Assembly (NCBI GenBank): GCA_027491255.1
Contig: JAIXWM010000019.1
Location: forward strand, 1 to 51,816
Length of the DNA: 51,816 bases
Origin: Rubrivivax sp.
GTDB taxonomy: Bacteria > Pseudomonadota > Gammaproteobacteria > Burkholderiales > Burkholderiaceae_C
Reading direction: 5' to 3'
This document shows positions 1-7,655 of the stretch, in pieces. The notes under the pieces are model-generated. The model had not been told where the DNA came from. It saw nothing but the letters and a program-made list of their open reading frames with translations, and ran no database searches. Both the position numbers and the translations under genes were made by a program. Position 1 is the first letter of the stretch; every line of letters starts with the position of its first letter.

Positions 1-404
1 CCGAGCGCGATGACTTCGCTCCAGCGCGCGGGCGCCGCCTCCCCCAGCAGATCGGCGCGGTACACGCTGCATTGCGTGGCGCCATCGATGGGCAGGCCCC
101 ACAGGTGGCCGGCGTAGCGGTAGCTCTCCAGCGACGCGCCGGCCCAGTCGGCCGCTGCCAGCGGGCCACAGGCGTCCTCCAGCGGCAGGAACATCTGCTG
201 CTGCGCGATCTCGCCGCAGAAGGGGTGGTCGAAGACGACCAGGTCGTAGCGCTGCATCAGCGCCGGCGTCAGGCCGTGCTCGAACCCGCCCAGCGTCTGC
301 TGGTCCCAGTGAAGCTCGAAGCCCAGCGCAGCGGGCAGTTCGGCGGCCACTGCGTCCATCGGGCCCCTGGCGCGCCGGTGCCCCCAGTTCAGACCTCGCA
401 GCAT
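1..404 (-). CDS. ABC transporter extracellular solute-binding protein, partial (C-terminus beyond the window)
   Basis: An open frame runs leftward from an ATG at 404 to the window edge, giving the first 134 residues. The N-terminus begins MLRGLNWGHRRARGPMDAV, the LRGLxWxHxR opening I know from one family of extracellular solute-binding proteins that lack an obvious signal at the start. Further on come the stretches DLVVFDHPF and LWGLPIDGATQ, typical of the first lobe of sugar-type binding proteins. The start lies inside the 3' end of the upstream enolase-superfamily gene (16-base overlap), so the two are probably translationally coupled. No membrane subunits are visible; they should lie left of the window. 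The family call is fairly safe; the substrate is unknown. Confidence 0.8.
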   Translation of the reverse strand, partial: MLRGLNWGHRRARGPMDAVAAELPAALGFELHWDQQTLGGFEHGLTPALMQRYDLVVFDHPFCGEIAQQQMFLPLEDACGPLAAADWAGASLESYRYAGHLWGLPIDGATQCSVYRADLLGEAAPARWSEVIAL

Positions 405-1522
405 GTGTCAGCCTCCAGCAGATGTTGCTCCTCGTCGCCGAGATCGATGCCCAGCCCGGGGCGGTCCGGGATCATCAAGCGGCCCTGGTCCAGGCGCCAG
501 CCGCAGGCCCACAGGCGATCCCTCAGCCCGTCGTGCATGACGTGGAACTCCAGGCCGTCGCAGCCGCCGACGCCGGCACCGAGGTGGGCGCTGGCCGCGG
601 TGGCCACGGCCGACGCGGCGCAATGGAGCGTGATGTCGCGCCAATGGACCCGCGCCAGCGCGGCGAGGTCGCGCCCCATGCCCAGCCCCCCGGCGATCGT
701 GACGTCGAACTGCAGGTAGGCCAGCGCCTGCGCCTCGAGCAGCCGACGCATCAAGCCGACATCGTCGCTGAGTTCGGGGCCGGCCAGCGCAACGCCGGTC
801 TGCCGCCGCACCGCGGCCCATCCGTCGACATCCTGCGCCGCGGTCGGGGCCTCGAGGAAGTGCAGGTCCAGCGGCGCAAGCGCCCGGGCCAGCGCGATCG
901 CCCCCTCGAGATCGGGCGCGAACATCGCGTCGGCCATCAGCGGGACGCCGGGGCCGAGCGCCTCGCGAACCCGGGCCACCCGCTCCACGTCTTCTTCCAG
1001 CGATGCCCCGCCGACCTTGACCTTGGCTCCGCGCAGCCCCTGGCGCTGCGCCTGCGCCATCTCCCGGGCCAGCGCGTCGGGCGTGCGGCCGGCGCCGTAC
1101 ATGCCCCCGGACGCGTAGACCGGCACGTGCGCCTGCCGGCCGCCGAGCAATTCGAAAACCGGCCGGCCCAGTTGCCTGCCCATCATGTCCCACAGCGCGA
1201 TGTCCACCGCCGAGATGGCCATCGAGGTCACGCCGCCCCGCGCGCTGAGCGCGTAATGCTCGCGCAGCGCGGCCGTCACCGCAGCGGGACGGCGCGGGTC
1301 CCTGCCCAGCACCCGGGGGCCGACCTCGTGCCGCAGCACCGCGAGCGCCACCTCGGGCGATCCGCCGCCGTCGCAATACATCTCGCCGAGGCCGCGGCAG
1401 CCGTTGTCGGCCTCGAGTTGCACGAGCACGTAGTTCTTGCCGTTCCAGGCGTGCCGGGTGTTGCGGGTGGACCCGTCGTAGGCGCGGTGCACCACCGCGC
1501 AGCGCATGGCGCGAATCTTCAT
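389..1522 (-). CDS. Mandelate racemase / muconate lactonizing enzyme family protein (enolase superfamily)
   Basis: A 377-residue protein of typical enolase-superfamily length. The N-terminal capping domain (about 1-125) is followed by a barrel with the expected catalytic set: KVK at 167-169 (acid/base lysine), metal ligands D198, E224 (in HFLEAP) and E250 (in GPELSD), and H300 near the end of a later strand. This is the MR/MLE layout in which both a KxK lysine and a histidine can abstract the alpha proton of a carboxylate. It is preceded by a Bug-type binding protein and overlaps an ABC binding protein, so it probably acts on an imported sugar acid or aromatic-derived acid. It could be a dehydratase, racemase or cycloisomerase; the sequence does not decide. 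Confidence 0.9.
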   Translation of the reverse strand: MKIRAMRCAVVHRAYDGSTRNTRHAWNGKNYVLVQLEADNGCRGLGEMYCDGGGSPEVALAVLRHEVGPRVLGRDPRRPAAVTAALREHYALSARGGVTSMAISAVDIALWDMMGRQLGRPVFELLGGRQAHVPVYASGGMYGAGRTPDALAREMAQAQRQGLRGAKVKVGGASLEEDVERVARVREALGPGVPLMADAMFAPDLEGAIALARALAPLDLHFLEAPTAAQDVDGWAAVRRQTGVALAGPELSDDVGLMRRLLEAQALAYLQFDVTIAGGLGMGRDLAALARVHWRDITLHCAASAVATAASAHLGAGVGGCDGLEFHVMHDGLRDRLWACGWRLDQGRLMIPDRPGLGIDLGDEEQHLLEADTCCEV

Positions 1523-1529
1523 GCTGCGC

Positions 1530-2498
1530 TCACTCCGGCGTCGCGCCGGAGGCCTTCACCAGAGGGCCCCACCGCCGACCTTCGGCCTCGATCAAGGCCC
1601 TGAACGCCTCGGGCGACGAAAAGGCAGGGACCACGGCACGCTTGTCCAGGTTCTCGATGACGGCCGGGTTGCTCAGCGCCGCCCGCGTGGCCGCGTTGAT
1701 CCGGTCGACGACCGCCCGCGGGGTGCCGCGCGGCGCAAGAAAGCCGTACCAGACGCCGGCATCGAAGTCCTTCATCCCGCCTTCCTGCAGGGTCGCAACC
1801 TCGGGCAGCTGGGGAGCCCGGGTGCCGGTGCTCACGCCGATGCCGATCAAGGCGCCGGTCTTGACGTGGGGAATCGCCGGCGGCAGGCCGACGATGCCGA
1901 GCTTCACATGCCCCGCCAGCACGTCCATGGTGGCGGGCCCCCCGCCCTTGTAGGGGACGTGGCGGAAGGTGGCCCCGCTGACCTTGCTGAGCATCGCGCC
2001 CGTCAGGTGCATCGGCGTGCCCTGGCCGGGCGTGGCGAAGGGCAGGCCCTCCGGGGTCCGCCTGGCGAGCTCGAAAAGGTCCGCGAGGCTGCGCACACCC
2101 AGGCTCGGGTGCGCGGCGACGATCCAGGGAAACACGGCAACCTTGGCGATCGGCTCGAAGTCCCGGACCGGGTCGTAGCGCAGCGAGGGATACAGCGACA
2201 CGTTGATCGCGAGCGGACCGATGTCGCCGAAAAGGATGGTCTGGCCGTCGGGCGGGGCCTTGGCGACCATCTCCGTGGCGACGTTGCCCCCCGCGCCGGG
2301 CCGGGGCTCGATCACCAGCGTTTGCCCGAGCAGGCGCGTCAACTCGCCCTCCAGGATGCGGGCGATGATGTCCGAGGCGCCGCCCGGCGGCCCCGGGATG
2401 ACCAGGCGCAGGGGTTTGCTGCCCTGCGCGCGGGCGACCCAGGGGGCGGCCAGCGGCAGCGTGGCCCAGGCGTGGAAGCGGCGTCGACTCAGCGTCAT
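1530..2498 (-). CDS. Bug-family tripartite tricarboxylate transporter substrate-binding protein
   Basis: A 322-residue periplasmic binding protein of the TctC/Bug family, which is greatly expanded in Burkholderiales. The N-terminus MTLSRRRFHAW has a twin-arginine motif and is followed by a hydrophobic stretch ending AQG, so export by the Tat route is likely. Family signatures are the opening PLRLVIPGPPGGASDIIAR, the GAGGNVATE segment and GLPFATPGQGTPMHL. The gene ends 7 bases before the enolase-superfamily start, so they are cotranscribed. No TctA or TctB membrane genes are seen, as is common for orphan Bug proteins. Ligands of this family are usually small carboxylates; the specific one is unknown. 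Confidence 0.92.
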   Translation of the reverse strand: MTLSRRRFHAWATLPLAAPWVARAQGSKPLRLVIPGPPGGASDIIARILEGELTRLLGQTLVIEPRPGAGGNVATEMVAKAPPDGQTILFGDIGPLAINVSLYPSLRYDPVRDFEPIAKVAVFPWIVAAHPSLGVRSLADLFELARRTPEGLPFATPGQGTPMHLTGAMLSKVSGATFRHVPYKGGGPATMDVLAGHVKLGIVGLPPAIPHVKTGALIGIGVSTGTRAPQLPEVATLQEGGMKDFDAGVWYGFLAPRGTPRAVVDRINAATRAALSNPAVIENLDKRAVVPAFSSPEAFRALIEAEGRRWGPLVKASGATPE

Positions 2499-2549
2499 GG
2501 CGAGGTCCTCTGCAGTCTGCGAAGGTCCTCACGGTAGCCGCGCCAGCGC

Positions 2550-2563
2550 ATATCGTCTAATAT
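2550..2563. promoter_or_regulatory. Putative LysR-type operator between divergent genes
   Basis: In the 72-base divergent gap lies ATAT, six bases, then ATAT, an AT-rich interrupted palindrome in GC-rich surroundings. It also contains a T-N11-A spacing as in LysR boxes. It sits 7 bases before the regulator's GTG and 51 bases before the Bug gene. Assignment as the LysR site is inference from place and symmetry. Confidence 0.45.
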
Positions 2564-2570
2564 CATTTAC

Positions 2571-3554
2571 GTGGTCAAGACATATCCAAAAAAGAATGTT
2601 GAGCCCGCTCATGCTCCTGCGGCACAGCCAGCGCGGCCCGACCTGCGTCTGTTTCGCTACGCGCTGGCGGTCGCGGACGAAGGCGGTTTCGGCCGGGCGG
2701 CGGCCCGACTGGGCATCTCCCAGCCGCCGCTGTCTCAGCGAATCGCCGAGCTGGAAGCCGCGCTCGGGCTGAAGCTGTTCGAGCGCCGGGCCGACGGCGC
2801 CCGGCCCACCGCGGCCGGAATCGTGTTCCTCGACGAGGCCCGGCTGGCCCTGCACGCGGCCCACCGCGCCATGGCGCTCGGCCAAGCCGCGGGCCGGGGG
2901 GAGGCGGGCGCCTTGTCACTGGCCTTGTCGGGCGGGTCGATGTTCGGCTTCCTGCCGCGGCAACTGCAACTGTTTCGCGAAGAGCATCCGGACATCCGCC
3001 TGACGATCCGCAACCTGGCGCCCGACGACCAGATCACGCAGATCGCCGACGGACGCGTGGACGCCGGCATCACCCGGCTGGCACCTGCGGGGCGGGGCGT
3101 GTCGCTGGCGCAGGTGCACGAGGAAGGCTTCGTCGTCGCCATGCATGCCACCGAGGCGGCCGGCAAGGTCAGCCCGATGAGGCTGTCCGACCTCGCGCGC
3201 CGGCCCTTCGTGATGTTCCAGCGCGAAGGCAGCGGTTTTCACTCCGAAGTCACCGCGCTGTGCCTGCAGGCGGGCTTCGTCCCCGACGTCGTGCAGGAGA
3301 TCTCGCCCATCCACGCGGTCCTCGGGCTCGTGGAAGCGGGGTTCGGGGTCGCGGTCGTGCCGGAATCGGCGCGCATCCTGGCCTTCCCTCACGTCGTCTA
3401 CCGGCGACTCGTCGGACTGGAGAAGGCGTCCAGGCTGTACCTCGCCACCCACGAGTCCGAGCGCTCACCGCAGTGCGAGCGCCTGATCGCGCACTTGCGC
3501 GGCGCCGGGCGGTTACCCGTCGGCGGGAAGCCCCGTGCCGTCCAGCCAATCTGA
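2571..3554 (+). CDS. LysR family transcriptional regulator
   Basis: A 327-residue LysR-type regulator. The winged helix-turn-helix occupies about residues 24-83, with DLRLFRYALAVADEGGFGRA and the recognition region LGISQPPLSQRIAELE. The effector-binding domain follows from about residue 110 (GGSMFGFLPRQL, IRLTIRNLAPDDQ). The start is a GTG at 2571, the only early start in frame; it leaves about 23 residues before the conserved domain, slightly long. It is divergent from the Bug / enolase-superfamily / ABC operon, the usual arrangement for a LysR protein that controls its neighbour and itself. The inducer is probably the substrate or product of that operon. Confidence 0.93.
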   Translation: MVKTYPKKNVEPAHAPAAQPARPDLRLFRYALAVADEGGFGRAAARLGISQPPLSQRIAELEAALGLKLFERRADGARPTAAGIVFLDEARLALHAAHRAMALGQAAGRGEAGALSLALSGGSMFGFLPRQLQLFREEHPDIRLTIRNLAPDDQITQIADGRVDAGITRLAPAGRGVSLAQVHEEGFVVAMHATEAAGKVSPMRLSDLARRPFVMFQREGSGFHSEVTALCLQAGFVPDVVQEISPIHAVLGLVEAGFGVAVVPESARILAFPHVVYRRLVGLEKASRLYLATHESERSPQCERLIAHLRGAGRLPVGGKPRAVQPI

Positions 3555-3558
3555 CGCG

Positions 3559-4455
3559 TCAGGCCGCCCCGTTTCCTGACGCCCCGGCGTGCGCCCCCAG
3601 CTTCAGCAGCCGCATCGCGTTGTCCTTCAGGATCAGCGGCTTGACCTTGTCCTTGAAGCCGGCCTCGTCGAAGTCCTTCATCCAGCGCTCGGGGGTGATC
3701 AGCGGGAAGTCGCTGCCGAAGAGCATGCGGTCCTTCAGCAAGGTGTTGGCGTACTGCACCAGCTGGGGCGGGAAGTACTTCGGGCTCCAGCCCGACAGGT
3801 CGATCCAGACGTTGGGCTTGTGCAGCGCCAGGCTCAGGGCCTCGTCCTGCCAGGGCCAGCTGGGGTGGGCGATGACGATCTGCATGTCGGGGAAATCGAT
3901 CGCCACGTCCTCCAGCAGCATCGGGTTGCTGTTCTGCAGGCGCAGGCCGCCGCCGCAGCGCATGCCGCTGCCGATGCCGGAGTGCCCGCTGTGGAAGATG
4001 GCCGGCAGCCGGTGCTCGGCGATCACCTCGTACAGCGGCCAGGCCATGCGGTCGTAGGGCAGGAAGCCCTGCACCGTGGGGTGGAACTTGAAGCCGCGCA
4101 CGCCGTGCTCGGCGATCAGGCGCCGCGCCTCGCGCGCACCCATCTTCCCCTTGTGAGGGTCGATCGAGCCGAAGGCGATCATCATGTCGGCGTTGGCCTG
4201 GGCCGCCTCGGCGATCTCCTCGTTCGGGATGCGGCGCCGGCCGAGCTGGCTCTCGCTGTCCACCGTGAACATCACCAGGCCGATGCGGCGCTCGCGGTAA
4301 TACGCCACCGTCTCGGCGATGGTGGGCCGGCGGTCGGAGCCGAAGTACTTGTCGGCCGCGCGGTCGTACTCCTCGCCGTAGTTGTCGAAGGGGTTCCAGC
4401 ACGACACCTCTGCGTGGGTGTGGATGTCGATGGCGATCAGGTCGTCGGTCTTCAT
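3559..4455 (-). CDS. Amidohydrolase family protein (amidohydrolase 2, decarboxylase-like)
   Basis: A 298-residue metal-dependent hydrolase or decarboxylase of the amidohydrolase_2 group. Visible metal and catalytic residues are H12 and H14 in IDIHTH, H155 in IFHSG, H197 in IAHPSWPW and D249 in FGSDFP. This set resembles the gamma-resorcylate / ACMSD decarboxylase branch, but the substrate cannot be read. The gene starts at 4455, divergent from a flavin monooxygenase at 4534, and converges with the lysR gene (4 bases between the two stops). A shared pathway with the monooxygenase, such as ring hydroxylation and decarboxylation, is plausible but inferred. Confidence 0.9.
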   Translation of the reverse strand: MKTDDLIAIDIHTHAEVSCWNPFDNYGEEYDRAADKYFGSDRRPTIAETVAYYRERRIGLVMFTVDSESQLGRRRIPNEEIAEAAQANADMMIAFGSIDPHKGKMGAREARRLIAEHGVRGFKFHPTVQGFLPYDRMAWPLYEVIAEHRLPAIFHSGHSGIGSGMRCGGGLRLQNSNPMLLEDVAIDFPDMQIVIAHPSWPWQDEALSLALHKPNVWIDLSGWSPKYFPPQLVQYANTLLKDRMLFGSDFPLITPERWMKDFDEAGFKDKVKPLILKDNAMRLLKLGAHAGASGNGAA

Positions 4456-4519
4456 GGCGATTCAAGGTGCGCGGGGGCCGGGCTCGGCCTGCGCGGGCAT
4501 TGTGCGCCGGCCACCCCGC

Positions 4520-4525
4520 CACAAT
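4520..4525 (+). promoter_or_regulatory. Putative -10 element, near-leaderless promoter of the flavin monooxygenase
   Basis: CACAAT lies 8 bases before the ATG at 4534, so transcription would begin at or next to the start codon. The same spacing recurs at several other genes in the window. Confidence 0.4.
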
Positions 4526-4533
4526 CCACGCTC

Positions 4534-5838
4534 ATGAGATCCCCGCTCCCCCTTCACACCCGCCCCGTCCTGATCGCCGGCGGCGGCATCGGCGGCCTGG
4601 CCCTGGCCCTGACGCTGCACCAGATCGGCGTGCCCTGCCGCGTCTTCGAGGCCGTGAGCCGGATCGGCCCGCTGGGCGTAGGCATCAACGTGCAGCCGAA
4701 CGCGGTGCGCGAGCTCTTCGACCTGGGCTTCGACGAGGCCGCGCTGGACGCGATCGGCGTGCCCACGCGCGAATGGGCGCTGGTGGGCCGCAACGGCAGC
4801 GAGATCTACGCCGAGCCGCGCGGGCGCCAGGCCGGCTACCGCTGGCCGCAGTACTCGGTGCACCGCGGGCAGTTGCAGATGATGCTGCTGCGCGCGGTGC
4901 AGCAGCGCCTGGGCGAGGCGGCGGTGCTGACCGGCCACCGCGTCACCGGCTACCGGCAGGCCGCCGACGGCGTCACCGCGCTGGTGGAGACGCGCGCCGG
5001 CGAGCGGCTCGAGTTCGACGGCGCGCTGCTGGTGGCCGCCGACGGCCTGCACTCGGCGGTACGGGCGCAGATGCACCCGCAGCAGCCGCCCATCCACTGG
5101 GGCGGCGCCCTCCTGTGGCGCGGCGTCACGCCGGGCGTGCCGGTGCGCAGCGGCGCCTCCTTCGTCGGCCTGGGCACGGCGCGCCACCGCGTGGTCACCT
5201 ACCCGATCTCGCGCCCGGACCCGGCCACCGGCCTGGCGACGATCAACTGGATCGCCGAGATCACGGTCGACCACCGCGAGGGCTGGACGCGCGGCGACTG
5301 GAACCGGCGCGTGGCCGTCGAAGACATCGTCGGCCACTTCGAGGGCTGGGACTACGGCTGGATCGACGTGCCGGCAATGCTGCGCGGCGCGGCCGAGATC
5401 TTCGAGTACCCGATGATCGACCGCGACCCGGTGCCCACCTGGGTCGACGGCCGGGTGGCGCTGCTGGGCGACGCGGCGCACGTGATGTACCCCACCGGCT
5501 CCAACGGCGCGACACAGGCCATCGTCGACGCGCGCGTGCTCGGCGCCTGCCTGGTGGGGCGCGGCCTGGGCCCGCAGGCGCTGCAGGCCTACGACGCGCG
5601 CTTGTGCGCCCCCGTCTCGGCCCTGGTGCTGCGCAACCGCGGCGCCGGGCCCTTCGGCCTGCTGAACCTGGTGGACGAGCGCTGCGGCGGCGTCTTCGAC
5701 GACATCGACACCGTCATCCCGCCGGCCGAGCGCGAGGCCTTCATGGCCGCCTACAAGAAGGCCGCGGGGCTGGCCATCGAGGCCCTGAATGCGGCGCCGG
5801 CGACGATTGCGGCCGGGGCGCGGGTCAGCGCAGCGTGA
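4534..5838 (+). CDS. FAD-dependent monooxygenase (group A flavoprotein hydroxylase)
   Basis: A 434-residue flavoprotein of the salicylate-hydroxylase-like class, most like the PRK07538-type flavin-dependent oxidoreductases. The N-terminal Rossmann motif AGGGIGG is at residues 15-21. The DG motif VAADGLHSAVR is around residue 170, and the second FAD motif LLGDAAHVMYPTGSNG is around 313. These are the three hallmarks of NAD(P)H-dependent aromatic hydroxylases. The frame is open far upstream (to 3589), but that part is antisense to the amidohydrolase; ATG 4534, just before the FAD motif and 8 bases after a -10-like element, is the sensible start. It is divergent from the amidohydrolase. The substrate is not evident. 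Confidence 0.93.
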   Translation: MRSPLPLHTRPVLIAGGGIGGLALALTLHQIGVPCRVFEAVSRIGPLGVGINVQPNAVRELFDLGFDEAALDAIGVPTREWALVGRNGSEIYAEPRGRQAGYRWPQYSVHRGQLQMMLLRAVQQRLGEAAVLTGHRVTGYRQAADGVTALVETRAGERLEFDGALLVAADGLHSAVRAQMHPQQPPIHWGGALLWRGVTPGVPVRSGASFVGLGTARHRVVTYPISRPDPATGLATINWIAEITVDHREGWTRGDWNRRVAVEDIVGHFEGWDYGWIDVPAMLRGAAEIFEYPMIDRDPVPTWVDGRVALLGDAAHVMYPTGSNGATQAIVDARVLGACLVGRGLGPQALQAYDARLCAPVSALVLRNRGAGPFGLLNLVDERCGGVFDDIDTVIPPAEREAFMAAYKKAAGLAIEALNAAPATIAAGARVSAA

Positions 5839-5923
5839 GCGTCCCGGCGACCGCCCCGCCTTGCCGATGCGCTCATCGATGCATTCGCCCCCCCGCCCAC
5901 GCCGGGGAACCCTCGGGCGCCCG

Positions 5924-5929
5924 GACAAT
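5924..5929 (+). promoter_or_regulatory. Putative -10 element, near-leaderless promoter of the HAD hydrolase
   Basis: GACAAT lies 8 bases before the ATG at 5938, the same layout as at 4520, 19901 and 38062. Confidence 0.4.
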
Positions 5930-5937
5930 CGCAGCCC

Positions 5938-6588
5938 ATGAGATTCGAAGCCGTGCTTTTCGACTGCGACGGAGTGCTGGTGGACTCCGAGCCCATCGTC
6001 AACCGCGTCCTGCGTGACATGCTCGCCGAGCGCGGCTGGCAGCTCAGCCAGGCCGAGTGCATGCGCATCTTCGTCGGCAAGACGGTGAAGGACGAACGGG
6101 CCCTCATCGAGCGCGAGACCGGCCAGCCGCTGACCGAGGAGTGGCTGGCAGCCTTCCGGGCGCAGCGCAATGCGGCGCTGGCGCAGGAACTGTGCGTCGT
6201 GCCTGGCGCGCCGGCGGCCGTGCACGCGGTGCACGAACGGCTGGACGCGCGCATCGCCTGCGCCTCCGGCGCCGACCGCCCCAAGCTGGAACTGCAGTTG
6301 CGCAAGGTCGGGCTGTACCGCTACTTCGACGGCCGCATCTTCAGCGGCCACGAGATGCCGCGGTCCAAGCCGCACCCGGACGTCTACCTGGCCGCAGCCG
6401 CCGCGCTGGCTGCCGCGCCGCAGCGCTGCGCCGTGGTGGAGGACACGCTGACCGGTGCGGCCGCCGGCCTGGCGGCCGGGGCCACCGTGTTCGCCTATGT
6501 GCCGCAAGGCGATGCCGAGGCGTTTCACCGCGCCGGCGTGGCGGCGGTGTTCTCGGACATGGCCCTGCTGCCCTCGCTGCTGGCCTGA
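5938..6588 (+). CDS. HAD-superfamily hydrolase (beta-phosphoglucomutase / phosphoglycolate phosphatase-like)
   Basis: A 216-residue HAD subfamily IA phosphatase. Motif I is LFDCDGVLVDSE with nucleophile D9 and acid/base D11. Motif II is CASGADRPK, motif III the lysine in RSKPHPDVYL, and motif IV VVEDTLTGAAAG. The alpha-helical cap lies between motifs I and II. The group dephosphorylates sugar phosphates or phosphoglycolate or interconverts sugar phosphates; motif I with VDSE fits the YcjU/YniC/GS1-like branch. It stands alone, 99 bases after the monooxygenase, with its own near-leaderless promoter, so it is probably an independent unit. Confidence 0.93.
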   Translation: MRFEAVLFDCDGVLVDSEPIVNRVLRDMLAERGWQLSQAECMRIFVGKTVKDERALIERETGQPLTEEWLAAFRAQRNAALAQELCVVPGAPAAVHAVHERLDARIACASGADRPKLELQLRKVGLYRYFDGRIFSGHEMPRSKPHPDVYLAAAAALAAAPQRCAVVEDTLTGAAAGLAAGATVFAYVPQGDAEAFHRAGVAAVFSDMALLPSLLA

Positions 6589-6641
6589 GAGGCAGAGAGT
6601 CTCCCCATCCCCCATCCCCGCCCTGCGCGCCCCAGGGCCCG

Positions 6642-6657
6642 GGCCGGCAAGCCGGCC
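6642..6657. terminator. GC hairpin after the HAD gene
   Basis: GGCCGGC, AA, GCCGGCC forms a perfect 7 bp stem 53 bases after the HAD stop codon. There is no T-tract, so terminator function is only possible. Confidence 0.3.
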
Positions 6658-6790
6658 GTTCCGCCAGGCCGCTCGACCGTGCCCTCGACCCGACGGTGAT
6701 GGCGCATTCCGATAGTCACTTGGCGCAAGACGATGGTGCCGCTCGAGGCTGCGCCGCCTAGAGTGACGGTTTCGCAACAGGCCATTGCCC

Positions 6791-7636
6791 ATGACATCCA
6801 CCGTCTTCATCACCGGCTGCTCGAGCGGCATCGGCCGGGCCACCGCGCAGCTCTTCCAGGCCCGGGGCTGGAACGTCGTCGCGACGATGCGCTCGCCATC
6901 CCAGGAGAACGGGCTCGCCCAACTCGAGCGCGTGCTCGTCACCCGCCTGGACGTGCAGGACGAGGATTCGATCCAGGCGGCGGTGGGCGCGGCGCTGACG
7001 CGCTTCGGCCGTATCGACGTGCTGGTGAACAACGCCGGCTATGGCGCCTACGGCCCGCTGGAGGCCACGCCGATGCGCAAGGTGCGGCGCCAGTTCGACG
7101 TCAACGTTCACGGCCTGATCGCCACGACCCAGGCGGTATTGCCGCACCTGCGGCGCCAGCGCAGCGGCGTCATCGTCAACATCTCGTCGATCGGCGGCCG
7201 GCTGACCTTTCCGCTGGGCACGCTGTACCACGGCACGAAGTTCGCCGTCGAGGGCCTGTCCGAGGCCCTGCACTACGAGCTGCTGCCGCTGGGCGTGCAG
7301 GTCAAGCTCATCGAGCCCGGCATGGTGAAGACGGATTTCGCCGGCCGCTCCTTCGACTTCAGCAACGACCCGGCGCTCGCCGAGTACCAGCCCGTGGTGC
7401 AGGCCCTGCTCGGGGCGCTCGGGCCGATGGCCGCCGCGGCGTCCGAGCCCACGACCGTGGCGGAGGTCATCTTCGAGGCTGCCACCGATGGCCGCGACCG
7501 GCTGCGCTACGAGGCCGGCGCGGATGCGCAGCACCTGCTCGCGACACGCCGGGCCGCTGACGACGCGACCTTCCTCGGCGCGATACGCTCGCAATTCGGC
7601 ATCGCGCGGGCACCGGCCGCCGCATCCGCCGGCTGA
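6791..7636 (+). CDS. Short-chain dehydrogenase/reductase (SDR) family oxidoreductase
   Basis: A 281-residue classical SDR. The nucleotide-binding motif TGCSSGIG is at residues 9-16, NNAG at 80-83, catalytic serines at 132/133 in NISSIGG, and the catalytic pair Y146 and K150 in YHGTK. I chose ATG 6791 over the TTG at 6785. The next gene, an AraC-type regulator, starts 20 bases after the stop, so the two form an operon. SDR plus AraC pairs of this kind are common in proteobacteria, where the regulator controls the enzyme. Substrate unknown; the protein lies within the mixed ketoreductase / retinol-dehydrogenase-like SDRs. Confidence 0.93.
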   Translation: MTSTVFITGCSSGIGRATAQLFQARGWNVVATMRSPSQENGLAQLERVLVTRLDVQDEDSIQAAVGAALTRFGRIDVLVNNAGYGAYGPLEATPMRKVRRQFDVNVHGLIATTQAVLPHLRRQRSGVIVNISSIGGRLTFPLGTLYHGTKFAVEGLSEALHYELLPLGVQVKLIEPGMVKTDFAGRSFDFSNDPALAEYQPVVQALLGALGPMAAAASEPTTVAEVIFEAATDGRDRLRYEAGADAQHLLATRRAADDATFLGAIRSQFGIARAPAAASAG

Positions 7637-7655
7637 ATCCGCCCTGCCCGGAAGC

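Noticed and set aside
3589..4533. N-terminal extension of the flavin monooxygenase to 749 residues
   Set aside because: It is antisense to the amidohydrolase and has no recognisable fold. The FAD motif begins 15 residues after ATG 4534.
4462..7032. An 856-codon open frame on the minus strand
   Set aside because: It lies antisense to the flavin monooxygenase and HAD genes, whose motifs are complete. Its protein is full of R, A, H and Q runs with no fold motif, as expected from GC-rich antisense frames.
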